Below, in pieces: positions 8,602-17,395 of a DNA stretch of 64,000 nucleotides; within the stretch, counting starts at the first letter, position 1; the number at the start of each line of letters is the position of its first letter. The translations under genes and the position numbers were made by a program. Origin of the DNA: Sulfurimonas sp. HSL1-2 (lineage in GTDB: Bacteria > Campylobacterota > Campylobacteria > Campylobacterales > Sulfurimonadaceae); assembly GCF_039645565.1 (NCBI RefSeq), contig NZ_CP147914.1, positions 1,857,573 through 1,921,572 of the forward strand, in the 5' to 3' direction. A model generated the notes under the pieces. That model was not told the DNA's origin. It did not search any database and was given only the letters and a program-made list of their open reading frames with translations.

Positions 8602-9431
8602 TATCTCCCCTCGAAAAGGCGCCGGAGTTTGACGCCGATATGATCATCCGTATAGATCTTCGTAAAGCGGATGCCGTCTTTGCGAAGCTGCTCGTACAGG
8701 GCATGGTCGTGTGCGCGGACCTTCGTTTCGTAATCATGGACGGTCCGGGTATTGAAATCCCCCTCGAGCAGCATCCCGCTCTCGGGGTCGCGCAGTGAGG
8801 CGAAACCGAACGGCGGCGGATGTTCCTCGAGACGGTCGCGGACGATGATGCAGACGACCTCATGCTTCTTCGCCAGCAGCCGCAGCTGGGGAAGATCGAA
8901 GAAGTCCCCGACGACAATGAGCAGCGAACGGCGGCGGATACGCTGGTAGAGCGTCTTCGCCATCGCGTCGTAATCGCTCTTTTTCCCGACCGCCTCGAAG
9001 GCGTCCACCTTCTGCGTCAGCTCGGAGACGGCGTAGCGGTTCTTCGTCGGGCGCCCTTCCTCGTAGAGGCGGTCCGCAAAGAGCATGTAGCCCAGCGCGT
9101 CGCTGTTGTACTGCACGGCATATCCCACCGTCGCGGCGATCTCGGCCATCACCTCCTGCTTGAAACGGTGCTGCCCGAAATGGACGCTGCCGCCGAGCAT
9201 CATCGCGACGACGACGCTGAGCTCCCGCTCTTCGCGGAAGATCTTGATGAAGGGGGTGCGCATCTTCGCCGTGATATTCCAGTCGATATGGCGGATGTCG
9301 TCGCCGGGCATGTACTCGCGCAGCTCGATAAAGTCATACCCCTCCCCGTGGAAGATGGAGGGGTTGTTGCCGATCAGCTCGCTGAAGACCTGGCGCCGGG
9401 CCTTGACGAGGATACGCTGGACCGTTCCCAT
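8601..9431 (-). CDS. DUF58 domain protein, 276 aa
   Basis: It contains the DUF58 signature GDDIRHIDWNITAKM with IFREERE, and a C-terminal VWA-like fold (LLIVVGDFFDLPQL). No membrane segment. DUF58 proteins are the conserved cytoplasmic partner encoded after moxR. Only 7 bases separate it from the MoxR gene upstream and it overlaps the next gene by one base, so it belongs to the same operon. Confidence 0.92.
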   Translation of the reverse strand: MGTVQRILVKARRQVFSELIGNNPSIFHGEGYDFIELREYMPGDDIRHIDWNITAKMRTPFIKIFREERELSVVVAMMLGGSVHFGQHRFKQEVMAEIAATVGYAVQYNSDALGYMLFADRLYEEGRPTKNRYAVSELTQKVDAFEAVGKKSDYDAMAKTLYQRIRRRSLLIVVGDFFDLPQLRLLAKKHEVVCIIVRDRLEEHPPPFGFASLRDPESGMLLEGDFNTRTVHDYETKVRAHDHALYEQLRKDGIRFTKIYTDDHIGVKLRRLFEGR

Positions 9432-9438
9432 AAGACTC

Positions 9439-10386
<948 letters not shown>

Positions 10387-10416
10387 CAATCACCTTCATT
10401 AAGGATAATAGCGGCC

Positions 10417-10422
10417 ATTATA
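10417..10422 (-). promoter_or_regulatory. -10 box of the moxR/bat operon
   Basis: TATAAT on the minus strand, about 30 bases before the moxR ATG. No convincing -35 hexamer is visible. Confidence 0.6.
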
Positions 10423-10559
10423 ACGTTTTGAAGGTATAGATTGCCCTGCCCCGATGCCGAAGCCGCCGGGATGGCGGATGAAAAAAGGAACGATTACGGC
10501 GCCGAGAATGCAGCGGCACACTTTTTTTCGGTTTTTTTGCATTTTCTTCCGAAAAAGTA

Positions 10560-10588
10560 TTGACTTTAAAAACTGTTTTTCGTATAAT
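10560..10588 (+). promoter_or_regulatory. sigma-70 promoter of the tRNA-Lys/tRNA-Glu operon
   Basis: TTGACT at 10560-10565, a 17-base spacer, and TATAAT at 10583-10588, placing the start of transcription about 35 bases before tRNA-Lys. One of the few promoters in the window with a clear -35 box. Confidence 0.85.
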
Positions 10589-10629
10589 TCCCGTCCACAA
10601 ACGATGAGAGCTTATCTTAACGTTTGAAT

Positions 10630-10705
10630 GTCTCGTTAGCTCAGCTGGTAGAGCACGTCACTTTTAATGATGTGGCCGTTGGTTCGAATCCAACACGGGA
10701 CACCA
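10630..10705 (+). tRNA. tRNA-Lys (TTT)
   Basis: Full cloverleaf of 76 bases. The acceptor GTCTCGT pairs with ACGGGAC, the D-loop has TTAGCTCAGCTGG, the anticodon loop CTTTTAA gives TTT, and the T-arm is GTTGG-TTCGAAT-CCAAC. The CCA end is encoded. Confidence 0.97.
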
Positions 10706-10720
10706 TTGTTACTCCTTAGT

Positions 10721-10795
10721 GGCCCCATCGTCTAGCGGTTAGGATCCCAGATTTTCATTCTGGTTACCGGAGTTCGAGTCTCCGTGGGGTCACCA
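10721..10795 (+). tRNA. tRNA-Glu (TTC)
   Basis: 75 bases. The acceptor GGCCCCA pairs with TGGGGTC, the anticodon stem is CCAGA/TCTGG with loop TTTTCAT (anticodon TTC), and CCA is encoded. It lies 15 bases after tRNA-Lys and is probably co-transcribed with it. Confidence 0.97.
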
Positions 10796-10861
10796 CTTTC
10801 CCAAACAACATTTTCGATTCAAAAGCACTTCAATCCAAAGCACTTTAATTACCAATAATTT

Positions 10862-11389
10862 TTAGCGTAACGCGCCCGATGCCACGAGGCGTTTGACCAG
10901 TTTCATATGATTCATCACGCGTTCAAAATAGGGCCAGTTCACCATGCCGCCGTTGTAGCCGCTGACGCTTTTCATATAGTCGTGCCGGCGGTTCTTGAGG
11001 ATGACGAGGTAGTGCGCGGCGATGCCGGCGGAGAGTTTGAGGTCGGTGAGCAGCAGGTTGGCGATCTGCATGTCGCTGCGCGCGTTCAGCCACGCCAGCT
11101 TTTCGACCCGTGCGGCGACATAGCGTGCCGTCGCCACCTGGACCTGCATCGGCCCCAGCGACGCCTTGGTGATATCGACCCCTTTATGGAAGTCGCCGAT
11201 GATGTTCCGCCCCGCACTGCTCTCGGTAAGGCAGATGGCGCTCAGGGTGTTCTCATACGTCTCGCCGCCGCGGTCGGGCACGCTGCGCGCGATGTCCCGG
11301 ACCGTCTGCAGCGTTGAGAGCTGCTCCGGCGTCAGCGCGGCGCGCAAAAGCGCCGATGTCGCATAAAGAAAAATCATCAGTCGTACCAA
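10862..11389 (-). CDS. SLT-type lytic transglycosylase, 175 aa
   Basis: Goose-lysozyme-like SLT fold: catalytic Glu in SAICLTESSAGRN, then SLGPMQVQVATAR and SGYNGGMVNWPYF, the standard three motifs. The hydrophobic N-terminus (LMIFLYATSALLRAA) is a probable signal sequence, so it acts on periplasmic peptidoglycan. The TTG at 11389 has GAGGA 6 nt upstream and is the best start. A TACAAT box lies about 45 bases upstream. Single gene. Confidence 0.88.
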   Translation of the reverse strand: MVRLMIFLYATSALLRAALTPEQLSTLQTVRDIARSVPDRGGETYENTLSAICLTESSAGRNIIGDFHKGVDITKASLGPMQVQVATARYVAARVEKLAWLNARSDMQIANLLLTDLKLSAGIAAHYLVILKNRRHDYMKSVSGYNGGMVNWPYFERVMNHMKLVKRLVASGALR

Positions 11390-11562
11390 AAGAGTTCCTC
11401 GTCAAAAAAATGCGTGGAATTGTACAGGAATAGTACGAAGAGGGTCGATAGATAATGTTTTTATATGAAATAATTAAGAACTGCTAATACATATCCCCTG
11501 CTACCGACGGTGACACAGGGTGTAGAGGGCTTAAGCTTAATGCGTAAAAATGACACAATTTG

Positions 11563-11594
11563 AAGAAAAAAGTACTAAAAATGGCTTTTTTCTT
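11563..11594 (-). terminator. AT-rich inverted repeat, possible terminator
   Basis: AAGAAAAAAG (11563-11572) and CTTTTTTCTT (11585-11594) are perfect inverted copies with a 12-base loop. It lies about 50 bases beyond the stop of the minus-strand gene at 11643. The remainder of this AT-rich 253-base gap shows no gene. Confidence 0.4.
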
Positions 11595-11642
11595 AAATGA
11601 ACTACTCTCAGAAATCTGAAGAAGGGAAAGAGGGCGCTACCG

Positions 11643-12017
11643 TTATTCCCAATCTTTGAATTTATCGGTGGTGTGTTTGTCTTTTTTATAGCGGCGGCGG
11701 TTCATCGATTTTTCGATCTGGTTGGCGGTATAGAGAATGTCCTCTTTGAGCGTTTCGATCGTGGCGTCGCTGTCGCGGTAGGCGAGGATCTTGGTGACGA
11801 GGGTTTCGAGGTCGTTGTAGTCCCCTTTGTAGAGCGGGACCTTTTCGGTACGGTCTAGGTATTTGCGGTTGTTGTCGACTTTCTTGTCGAACTGCTCGCG
11901 CGTCGCGTCCTCCGCCTTGAAAAGATACTTGGTGATACTGCTCGTAAAACGCTCGAGTACCCGGATGTAGCGGAGCCTTGCGGTATCTTCCACTTTTTTC
12001 GCCGAAACCTTTGCCAA
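11643..12017 (-). CDS. Helical hypothetical protein, 124 aa
   Basis: A charged, mostly helical soluble protein, rich in Lys, Asp and Glu (DATREQFDKKVDNNRKYLDR) with a very basic C-terminus (MNRRRYKKDKHTTDKF). No signal peptide or known motif. The TTG at 12017 is preceded by AAAGGTGA. It is divergent from the rhodanese gene. I do not recognise the family. Confidence 0.65.
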   Translation of the reverse strand: MAKVSAKKVEDTARLRYIRVLERFTSSITKYLFKAEDATREQFDKKVDNNRKYLDRTEKVPLYKGDYNDLETLVTKILAYRDSDATIETLKEDILYTANQIEKSMNRRRYKKDKHTTDKFKDWE

Positions 12018-12083
12018 TAGTTCACCTTTCTCGGAAGCTCAGTCGCTATAATTATACCTATTCTAAGAAGGTAGCAACTCTAT

Positions 12084-12479
12084 ATGAAAAAACTGATTGT
12101 TTTATGGTTTATCGTCGTCGCCAGTCTCCTGCATGCCGAAGTCATCAACGAGCCGGCAAGCAAGGCGCTGCTGGCCAAACAGATCCCCGTCGTCGACATC
12201 CGTACCCCGGGCGAATGGAAAGAGACCGGCCTGCTCAAAGGGAGTATCCCCATCATGTTCTTCGATGAAAAAGGGGGCTATAACGTCGACCACTTTATGC
12301 TGGAGCTCAAGGCAAAAGTCGATACGACCAAACCCTTCGCGCTGATCTGCCGCACGGGCAGCCGCACCTCGATGCTGGCCCCCTTCCTGGCCCAGACCTA
12401 CGGCTATACCGTCTATAACCTGCAAGGCGGGATCATGACCGCCTACCGTGCCGGCCTTCCCATCGTCCCTTATCAGTGA
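12084..12479 (+). CDS. Periplasmic single-domain rhodanese, 131 aa
   Basis: A signal peptide (KKLIVLWFIVVASLLHAE) precedes one rhodanese domain with VVDIRTPGEWKETG and the active-site loop ICRTGSRTS, in which the Cys is the sulfur-carrying residue. Export to the periplasm suggests handling of sulfane sulfur there, which fits a sulfur-metabolising organism, but no substrate can be named. TATAAT at 12047-12052 and AGAAGG near 12066 form its promoter and ribosome site. Its stop codon overlaps the next small gene. Confidence 0.9.
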   Translation: MKKLIVLWFIVVASLLHAEVINEPASKALLAKQIPVVDIRTPGEWKETGLLKGSIPIMFFDEKGGYNVDHFMLELKAKVDTTKPFALICRTGSRTSMLAPFLAQTYGYTVYNLQGGIMTAYRAGLPIVPYQ

Positions 12480-12589
12480 AAGCGCTTAAAATCGCCCTGC
12501 TGATCCTGCTGCGGGCCGCCGCCGTTTTCAGCGTCATCGCGCTGATCGTCTTTCTCTTCTGGGGATTTTTGTACCTGCTGCTATATTGA
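12476..12589 (+). CDS. Small membrane protein, 37 aa, overlapping the rhodanese gene
   Basis: A GTG at 12476 overlaps the rhodanese stop codon in the arrangement GTGA, typical of translational coupling. The product starts MKALKIALLILLRAAA and is almost entirely one or two hydrophobic helices (VFSVIALIVFLFWGF). There is no separate ribosome site. It may anchor or assist the rhodanese at the membrane; that is inference. Confidence 0.55.
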   Translation: MKALKIALLILLRAAAVFSVIALIVFLFWGFLYLLLY

Positions 12590-12593
12590 GCGG

Positions 12594-12929
12594 TTACTTT
12601 TTGAAGCGGAAGGATTCGGCTTCGAGCAGGCTCCGCAGCTTCTCACTGCACTCTCCCTGGAACTCCATCCACGGCGCCTTGTAGCTGCCGCCGGAACCGA
12701 GCTTTTTCTTCACGCTTTTCAGCACTTCTTCCGCATCGCTCTTTTCCAGGGCGAACGGCCCGACGAGCGTGACGGTTTTTCCCCGCCGCTTTTCGCGTTT
12801 GAAGACGAGAAGGTGTTTTTCGGGTGCGAGCAGCTCCGCCGGCACTTCCGTCCGGTGCGCTTCCACTTCCGACCAGCCGCTGCCGAGGTCCCCGCCGATA
12901 AAGAGGTCGAGCTTCTTACCGCGGCTCAT
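12594..12929 (-). CDS. SUI1/eIF1-like protein (YciH family), 111 aa
   Basis: The C-terminal 70 residues have the SUI1 pattern: GKTVTLVGPF, VKKKLGSGGSYK and EFQGECSEKLRSLLE, as in bacterial YciH. The N-terminal part is a short charged extension (MSRGKKLDLFIGGDLG). YciH proteins resemble eukaryotic initiation factor 1 and affect start-site fidelity. The ATG at 12929 overlaps the end of the DUF1653 gene by 14 nt; a longer frame upstream reads Arg/Ser-rich and is spurious. Third gene of an overlapping set with DUF5718-like and DUF1653 genes. Confidence 0.8.
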   Translation of the reverse strand: MSRGKKLDLFIGGDLGSGWSEVEAHRTEVPAELLAPEKHLLVFKREKRRGKTVTLVGPFALEKSDAEEVLKSVKKKLGSGGSYKAPWMEFQGECSEKLRSLLEAESFRFKK

Positions 12930-13140
12930 CTGTATCTCCGATATATTCAAACCGTTTGATGCAGACGCCTTCGTGGGGGATGCATTCGGTAAACATGGAG
13001 AGCGGACGGACCCAGAGTCCGTGTTCGCCGTACAGCGCACGGTAGACGACGAGCTCCTCCTCCGTCTCGGAGTGCTTCGCCACGCCGAGCACCTCGTAGT
13101 GCTTCCCTTTGTAGTGCTGGTAGAGGCCCGGTTTAAGCAC
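12916..13140 (-). CDS. DUF1653 protein, 74 aa
   Basis: The sequence begins VLKPGLYQHYKGKHYEVLG and contains EELVVYRALYGEHGLWVRP and an F-T-E motif, the DUF1653 signature of small beta-barrel-like proteins. The GTG at 13140 is chosen because AAAAGG lies 8 nt upstream and it overlaps the previous gene by 8 nt. Cytoplasmic; biochemical role unknown. Confidence 0.85.
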   Translation of the reverse strand: MLKPGLYQHYKGKHYEVLGVAKHSETEEELVVYRALYGEHGLWVRPLSMFTECIPHEGVCIKRFEYIGDTDEPR

Positions 13141-13966
13141 CGACGACCTTTTGGGAGAGGACACACATCCCATTCGCTCTGTAGGCACCGGCGTCGATGC
13201 TTTCCATCACGGTATCGGCGTCGCAGCAGTTTGTATCATAGAGCACGACGATCACCTCGTCGCCCTCCTGAAGGAAGGTCGTCTCACCGTAAGCCGTATA
13301 GCGCGTCGCCCCGATGCTGATGATCATCTTCTCGGGGTATCCCGCCGCTGCCAGATAGGAGAGCACCGGTTCGAGCGGACCGGTATCGGTCTGCGTGTTG
13401 AGCTGGTTGACGATCCAATCCGTGAGCTTGCTGTGGAAATAGCTGTAGCCCGTCAATGCGGCATCTTCACCGTAACGGTGCAGTTCGCTGCCGCGGCGCA
13501 GGAAGGAGGCGATGTGCCAGCTGTCCATCACGCCGTCCGGCGCGAAGGTGTCAATCGGCGTCATCTCCGCTCCGAGCCCCTTGCTCATTTCACCCCAGTT
13601 CTTCTTCTGCGAGATCTTTTTCGCTCCCGGGCGGCGGATGGAGCAGTCGTTGTAGGGAGCGAAACGCTCCGGCACGACCGCAACGACTTGGCCGTCTTCA
13701 TAGCGCAGGCTGCACTCCAGTGCCACTTCCGGTTCCGCCTGGACATTCAGTGCTGCATCTTCGGGCAGTCTGATGGTGTCGGAAGAGAGGGGGTAGACGC
13801 CTATAGGCGCCTCAAAGCCCGGCATGTAGAAAGGGAAGATCCCCTTGGGACCGTTTTCGTCGGCGACTTCAAGGTCTTTGAAATCCTCGATTTCCCCGGC
13901 CTGCTCCAGGTGCAGGGCGAAGTTGCCGGCGATGCCGAACCCGGCGTAAGCTTTAAAGCTTTCCAT
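13133..13966 (-). CDS. DUF5718-like protein, 277 aa
   Basis: A soluble protein starting MESFKAYAGFGIAGNFALHLEQAGE, with FPFYMPGFEAPIGVYPLSSD and EPEVALECSLRYEDGQVV, which recall the beta-rich fold of fumarylacetoacetate-hydrolase-like proteins. I associate this sequence type with a conserved uncharacterised family in Campylobacterota. It overlaps the ABC-F gene by 14 nt and the DUF1653 gene by 8 nt. The ATG at 13966 is chosen over an upstream frame giving Ser-rich junk. No function is assigned. Confidence 0.7.
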   Translation of the reverse strand: MESFKAYAGFGIAGNFALHLEQAGEIEDFKDLEVADENGPKGIFPFYMPGFEAPIGVYPLSSDTIRLPEDAALNVQAEPEVALECSLRYEDGQVVAVVPERFAPYNDCSIRRPGAKKISQKKNWGEMSKGLGAEMTPIDTFAPDGVMDSWHIASFLRRGSELHRYGEDAALTGYSYFHSKLTDWIVNQLNTQTDTGPLEPVLSYLAAAGYPEKMIISIGATRYTAYGETTFLQEGDEVIVVLYDTNCCDADTVMESIDAGAYRANGMCVLSQKVVGA

Positions 13967-15557
13967 GCTCTTTCGCCTCGGCAAACTCTTCGTAGCTGCC
14001 TTTGAAGTCGATATAGCTGCCGTCGGGCTTGAGTTCGATAATACGTGAGGCGAACGCGTCAAGCAGTTCGCGGTCATGGGAGACACAGATGACGTTGCCG
14101 TCGAAATTGAAAAGCGCTTCACCGAGGGCAACGATCGCTTCGAGGTCGAGGTGGTTGGTCGGTTCGTCCATAACGAGGAAGTTCGGCCCTTCGAGCATCA
14201 GTTTGCTCAGCATCATCCGGTGCTTCTCGCCCCCGGAGATGTTCGTCGCCGCTTTCTCCTGCTGCTCACCGTTGAAGAGCATACGCCCCAGGCAGTTACG
14301 GATCTCGGAGATGTCCGCTTTCGGGTCGAAGGCGCGCAGCCAGTCATAAAGGGTGTCGTTGCTCTTGATACGGTCGGTCGTATCCTGCGGGAAGTAGCCC
14401 GGCTCTATGGTCGCGCCCCACTTCACCGTACCCTCTTTGGGCTTGAGCTCTTCCATGATGATCTGGCAGAGCGTCGTTTTACCGACACCGTTGGGACCGA
14501 TCAGCGCGATCTTCTCGCCCGGCTCGATGTGGAGGCTGATGTTGTTCAGGACCGGGCCCTCGCCGTAGTCGTGGCTGACGTTGATGACGTCCAGGGCTTC
14601 GTCGCCCATCTGGCGCTTGGCCTTGAAGACGATACTCGGGTCACGGCGGCTTGATGGCTTGATATCCTCGATCTCCAGTTTTTCCAGCTGTTTCTGGCGG
14701 GACGTCGCCTGCTTCGCTTTGGAGGCGTTGGCGGAGAAGCGGCGTACGAAGGCTTCGAGCTGCTCTTTTTCCTTGAGCTTCTTATCGCGCTCCATCTCCA
14801 TCTGCTTCGCCATGACGTTCGCGGCGATGTACCAGTCGTCGTAGTTGCCGGTAAATTCGCGGATCTTCTGGAAGTCGACGTCGAGGATGTTCGTGACGAC
14901 GGCGTTGAGGAAGTGGCGGTCGTGGGAGATGACGACCATCGTCCCCTCATGGCGCTGCAGTTCGTTCTCCAGCCAGCTGATCGTCTCGATGTCGAGGTTG
15001 TTGGTCGGTTCGTCGAGGAAAAGGACTTCCGGTTTCGGGAAGAGCACCTGGGCCAGCAGGACCTTGAACTTGTCGCTGGAAGGCAGCGAAGACATCAGGT
15101 CATGGTGCTGCTCCGCCGGAATGCCGACGTTCTCGAGGATCTTCGTGATGTTGACGTCATACTCGTACGTCGGGTCCTCCTCGACGCTGATCACTTCCAG
15201 CTCCGCCAGGCGGTTGTTGACGGCGTCGTCTTCGAAGTCGCCGTTGGCATAGAGCTCCTCTTTTTCCTTGATGGCATCATAGAGGCGCTTGTTGCCGTAC
15301 AGTACCGCGTCGGCGATGGTGTAATCTTCGAAGGCGAACTGGTTCTGCCCGAGGACGCCGACCTTCAGGCCCGATTCGATGGAGATCTCCCCTTCGTACT
15401 CTTTGTCCTGTCCGCTGAGGATCTTGAGGAATGTCGTCTTCCCGGCGCCGTTCGCACCGATGAGACCGTAGCGCTTGTGCGGGTCGAGTTTGAGGTTGAT
15501 GCCTTCGAACAGCACGCGGCTGCCGAAGCGTTTTGTCAGGTTTGTAACTTGTACCAT
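13953..15557 (-). CDS. ABC-F family ATPase (YbiT-like), 534 aa
   Basis: Two ABC cassettes without membrane domains. Walker A motifs are GANGAGKTTFLKI and GPNGVGKTTLCQI; the second signature is ISGGEKHRMMLSKLML with Walker B FLVMDEPTNHLDLEA. A charged linker (ERDKKLKEKEQLEAFVRRFS) between cassettes is the P-site tRNA interaction motif typical of ABC-F. Such proteins act on the ribosome as translation or rescue factors. Probably the first gene of the operon continuing to 12594. Confidence 0.93.
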   Translation of the reverse strand: MVQVTNLTKRFGSRVLFEGINLKLDPHKRYGLIGANGAGKTTFLKILSGQDKEYEGEISIESGLKVGVLGQNQFAFEDYTIADAVLYGNKRLYDAIKEKEELYANGDFEDDAVNNRLAELEVISVEEDPTYEYDVNITKILENVGIPAEQHHDLMSSLPSSDKFKVLLAQVLFPKPEVLFLDEPTNNLDIETISWLENELQRHEGTMVVISHDRHFLNAVVTNILDVDFQKIREFTGNYDDWYIAANVMAKQMEMERDKKLKEKEQLEAFVRRFSANASKAKQATSRQKQLEKLEIEDIKPSSRRDPSIVFKAKRQMGDEALDVINVSHDYGEGPVLNNISLHIEPGEKIALIGPNGVGKTTLCQIIMEELKPKEGTVKWGATIEPGYFPQDTTDRIKSNDTLYDWLRAFDPKADISEIRNCLGRMLFNGEQQEKAATNISGGEKHRMMLSKLMLEGPNFLVMDEPTNHLDLEAIVALGEALFNFDGNVICVSHDRELLDAFASRIIELKPDGSYIDFKGSYEEFAEAKEHGKL

Positions 15558-15587
15558 TATGTCATCGCTTCTGTAATTTTTTCGCGA

Positions 15588-16043
15588 TTATACCATACAG
15601 CACTTTTTGAATTTTTTTCCGCTGCCGCAGGGACAGGGATCGTTCCGCCCGACGGAGGCTTCATAGAGGGTGCCTTCGTCATAGTACCAGCGGCCGTCCA
15701 TGCGGCGGAAGGTGCTCTTTTCGTGGTGCACCCTGATGGGACCGTCGCCTTCGCGGTAGTAGGCTTTGAAGCTCACCGTTGCCGCACTGTCGGCCTCTTT
15801 TGCCTCGAGCACGTCCAGTTTAAGCCACCTCGTCGCCTCCGCATGCTGCCGGATCAGTTCGGCATCGTCTGGCACCTGTTTTTCGGGAACGGTTGTCGCG
15901 ACGAGGTACTCACCCGCACCGAGCACATAGGCACTGTAACGCGAGCGCATAAGCGCCTCCGCCCCGGACACCGGGGCACTCCCGTCGATCAACGGTGCGC
16001 AGCACGTCTCGAACGTTTTTCCGCTGCCGCAATAACACTGCAT
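15588..16043 (-). CDS. YchJ/UPF0225 family SEC-C protein, 151 aa
   Basis: Two SEC-C zinc motifs bracket the protein: [13 protein letters not shown] at the N-terminus and [13 protein letters not shown] at the C-terminus. Between them is an NTF2-like domain starting [15 protein letters not shown], the YchJ pattern. The ATG at 16043 has GGAGAGG just upstream; a longer in-frame start exists at 16088 but lacks such a site. Cytoplasmic, function unknown. It is 30 bases upstream of the ABC-F gene. Confidence 0.9.
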   Translation of the reverse strand: MQCYCGSGKTFETCCAPLIDGSAPVSGAEALMRSRYSAYVLGAGEYLVATTVPEKQVPDDAELIRQHAEATRWLKLDVLEAKEADSAATVSFKAYYREGDGPIRVHHEKSTFRRMDGRWYYDEGTLYEASVGRNDPCPCGSGKKFKKCCMV

Positions 16044-16094
16044 ATCCTCTCCTTCAAATGGGGGACGCATCATACCATGCAGCGCCAAAAGGGG

Positions 16095-16538
16095 TTATGC
16101 GGCGGAAAGGTAGCGGCTCATCAGGGCACAGTGGCGCGCCCGTTCGTAGTGGGAAGGGGTCAGGGCGACACCCTCGAGACGATGCAGCATCCCGATAAGC
16201 TGGTCATAGTCGTTGAAAGCGAGCCCTTCGCCATGAAGGACACGCCGCGCCATCTCAGCGAGGACGGCGTCACTCGCATATTCGGGGAAGAGCATCCGGA
16301 AGTGGGCGTACGATACCGCAAGGCCGCTGCCCTGCGGTGCGAAGTATTCCGCGACGATCTGCTGGGCGCTGCCTGCTTCGAGCCCTCTGGCGACGAGCGC
16401 TTCGGCGACGGCCTTGCGCACTTCGTGTTCGGACTGCTCGGCGCTGCGGACAGTCACCGCGCTCGGACGCAGCGGGACGGCAAGCAGCAGATTACCCGCC
16501 AGAATCAAAGAACCCATAACTGTCATGACCGGTCGCAT
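16095..16538 (-). CDS. Hypothetical exported or anchored protein, 147 aa
   Basis: An N-terminal hydrophobic segment (VMTVMGSLILAGNLLLAVPL) is a signal peptide or anchor. The rest is a soluble helical domain (EVRKAVAEALVARGLEAG, HYERARHCALMSRYLSAA). No known motif. It precedes the YchJ gene by about 50 bases in the same direction. Confidence 0.65.
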   Translation of the reverse strand: MRPVMTVMGSLILAGNLLLAVPLRPSAVTVRSAEQSEHEVRKAVAEALVARGLEAGSAQQIVAEYFAPQGSGLAVSYAHFRMLFPEYASDAVLAEMARRVLHGEGLAFNDYDQLIGMLHRLEGVALTPSHYERARHCALMSRYLSAA

Positions 16539-16629
16539 TCACTCTCCTCGCCGTTTATTTTGATATCCGATCAGTTTACCGTCAAAGAGTAAACAGTGTG
16601 CATGCCTCGCGAAAACCCCGGATTCAGGC

Positions 16630-16641
16630 TATAATTACGCA
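16630..16641 (+). promoter_or_regulatory. Extended -10 box immediately before the S4-protein start (leaderless)
   Basis: GGCTATAAT ends at 16635 and the ATG begins at 16641, so transcription should start at or next to the A of the start codon. No Shine-Dalgarno sequence is present. Confidence 0.6.
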
Positions 16642-16844
16642 TGACATACAAGATCGAAAACGAATTCATCGAACTCAACAAACTCATCAAGCTGCTCGAT
16701 CTCGTCGACAGCGGCGGGCAGGCCAAACAGCTGATCGAGAACGGCCTGGTCCTCCGCAACGGCGAGGTCGAAACCCGCAAACGGGCGAAGATCCGCCCCG
16801 GCGAAACCATCACCATCGGCGACGTCACCATTAAGACCGTCTGA
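16641..16844 (+). CDS. S4 RNA-binding domain protein (YbcJ/YaaA-like), 67 aa
   Basis: A single S4 domain: ELNKLIKLLDLVDSGGQAKQ followed by LIENGLVLRNGEVETRKRAK and the closing IRPGETITIGDVTI. Free-standing S4 proteins of this size (YbcJ, YaaA) bind structured RNA, for example in ribosome-associated roles. The -10 box is only five bases before the ATG, so the mRNA is probably leaderless. Confidence 0.9.
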   Translation: MTYKIENEFIELNKLIKLLDLVDSGGQAKQLIENGLVLRNGEVETRKRAKIRPGETITIGDVTIKTV

Positions 16845-16894
16845 GGCGCGTACGATTTTCGTACCGTTAATGCGCCTCTAAACACCCCCTTTGC

Positions 16895-16907
16895 TATAAT
16901 CGCGCCA
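16895..16907 (+). promoter_or_regulatory. Extended -10 box six bases before the next start (leaderless)
   Basis: TTGCTATAAT ends at 16900 and the ATG starts at 16907. There is no ribosome-binding site between them. Confidence 0.6.
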
Positions 16908-17383
16908 TGATTAAAACATTTGCACAACTCCTCGCGGAGGAGAAGATCGACACCATTGAAAGCGCACTGAAGGTGGCGCTGACAAACGCGAACGAATCCC
17001 CCTTCTGGTCCCAGAAGGTCATGCCCCTCGCCCAGGCCGTGCTTTCCGTCCTCGTACCGCTGCGTGACCAGGGACTGCTCTTTGACCCCGAAGGCAAGCC
17101 CCAGCCCCGTCTCACACCTGCACTGCTCCTGCGCTGGTGCGACCTTGTCAGCCTCAAGACCCTGGCGTTCACGCTGCAAAAAAGCAACGAGGCCGGCCGG
17201 CTGCTCCGCACCTCCCTCCCGGAAGAAGCCTGCGCAGCCTATGCGCCGGTCGACCTGACCCTGCTCGGCACCTACCTGAGCAGTTACATGGTCAACCTCG
17301 AAAACGAGGCGCTCGATTTTCCGATTGCACACTATAACCTGCACACGGGCATTGCCGGTGCGCTCGAACCCCTGATGAAATAA
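16907..17383 (+). CDS. Hypothetical protein, 158 aa
   Basis: A soluble, mostly helical protein (MIKTFAQLLAEEKIDTIESA) without signal peptide or membrane segment. Cysteines occur at RWCDLV and EEACAAY. I do not recognise it. It is followed after 12 bases by another unknown gene, probably in one operon. The start is placed by the -10 box just upstream rather than by a ribosome site. Confidence 0.65.
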   Translation: MIKTFAQLLAEEKIDTIESALKVALTNANESPFWSQKVMPLAQAVLSVLVPLRDQGLLFDPEGKPQPRLTPALLLRWCDLVSLKTLAFTLQKSNEAGRLLRTSLPEEACAAYAPVDLTLLGTYLSSYMVNLENEALDFPIAHYNLHTGIAGALEPLMK

Positions 17384-17395
17384 AGGCTAAACGTG

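Noticed and set aside
12930-13166. Longer SUI1-like protein starting at 13166
   Set aside because: The added residues are low-complexity Arg/Ser/Thr from the wrong frame of the DUF1653 gene; the ATG at 12929 gives a normal family length.
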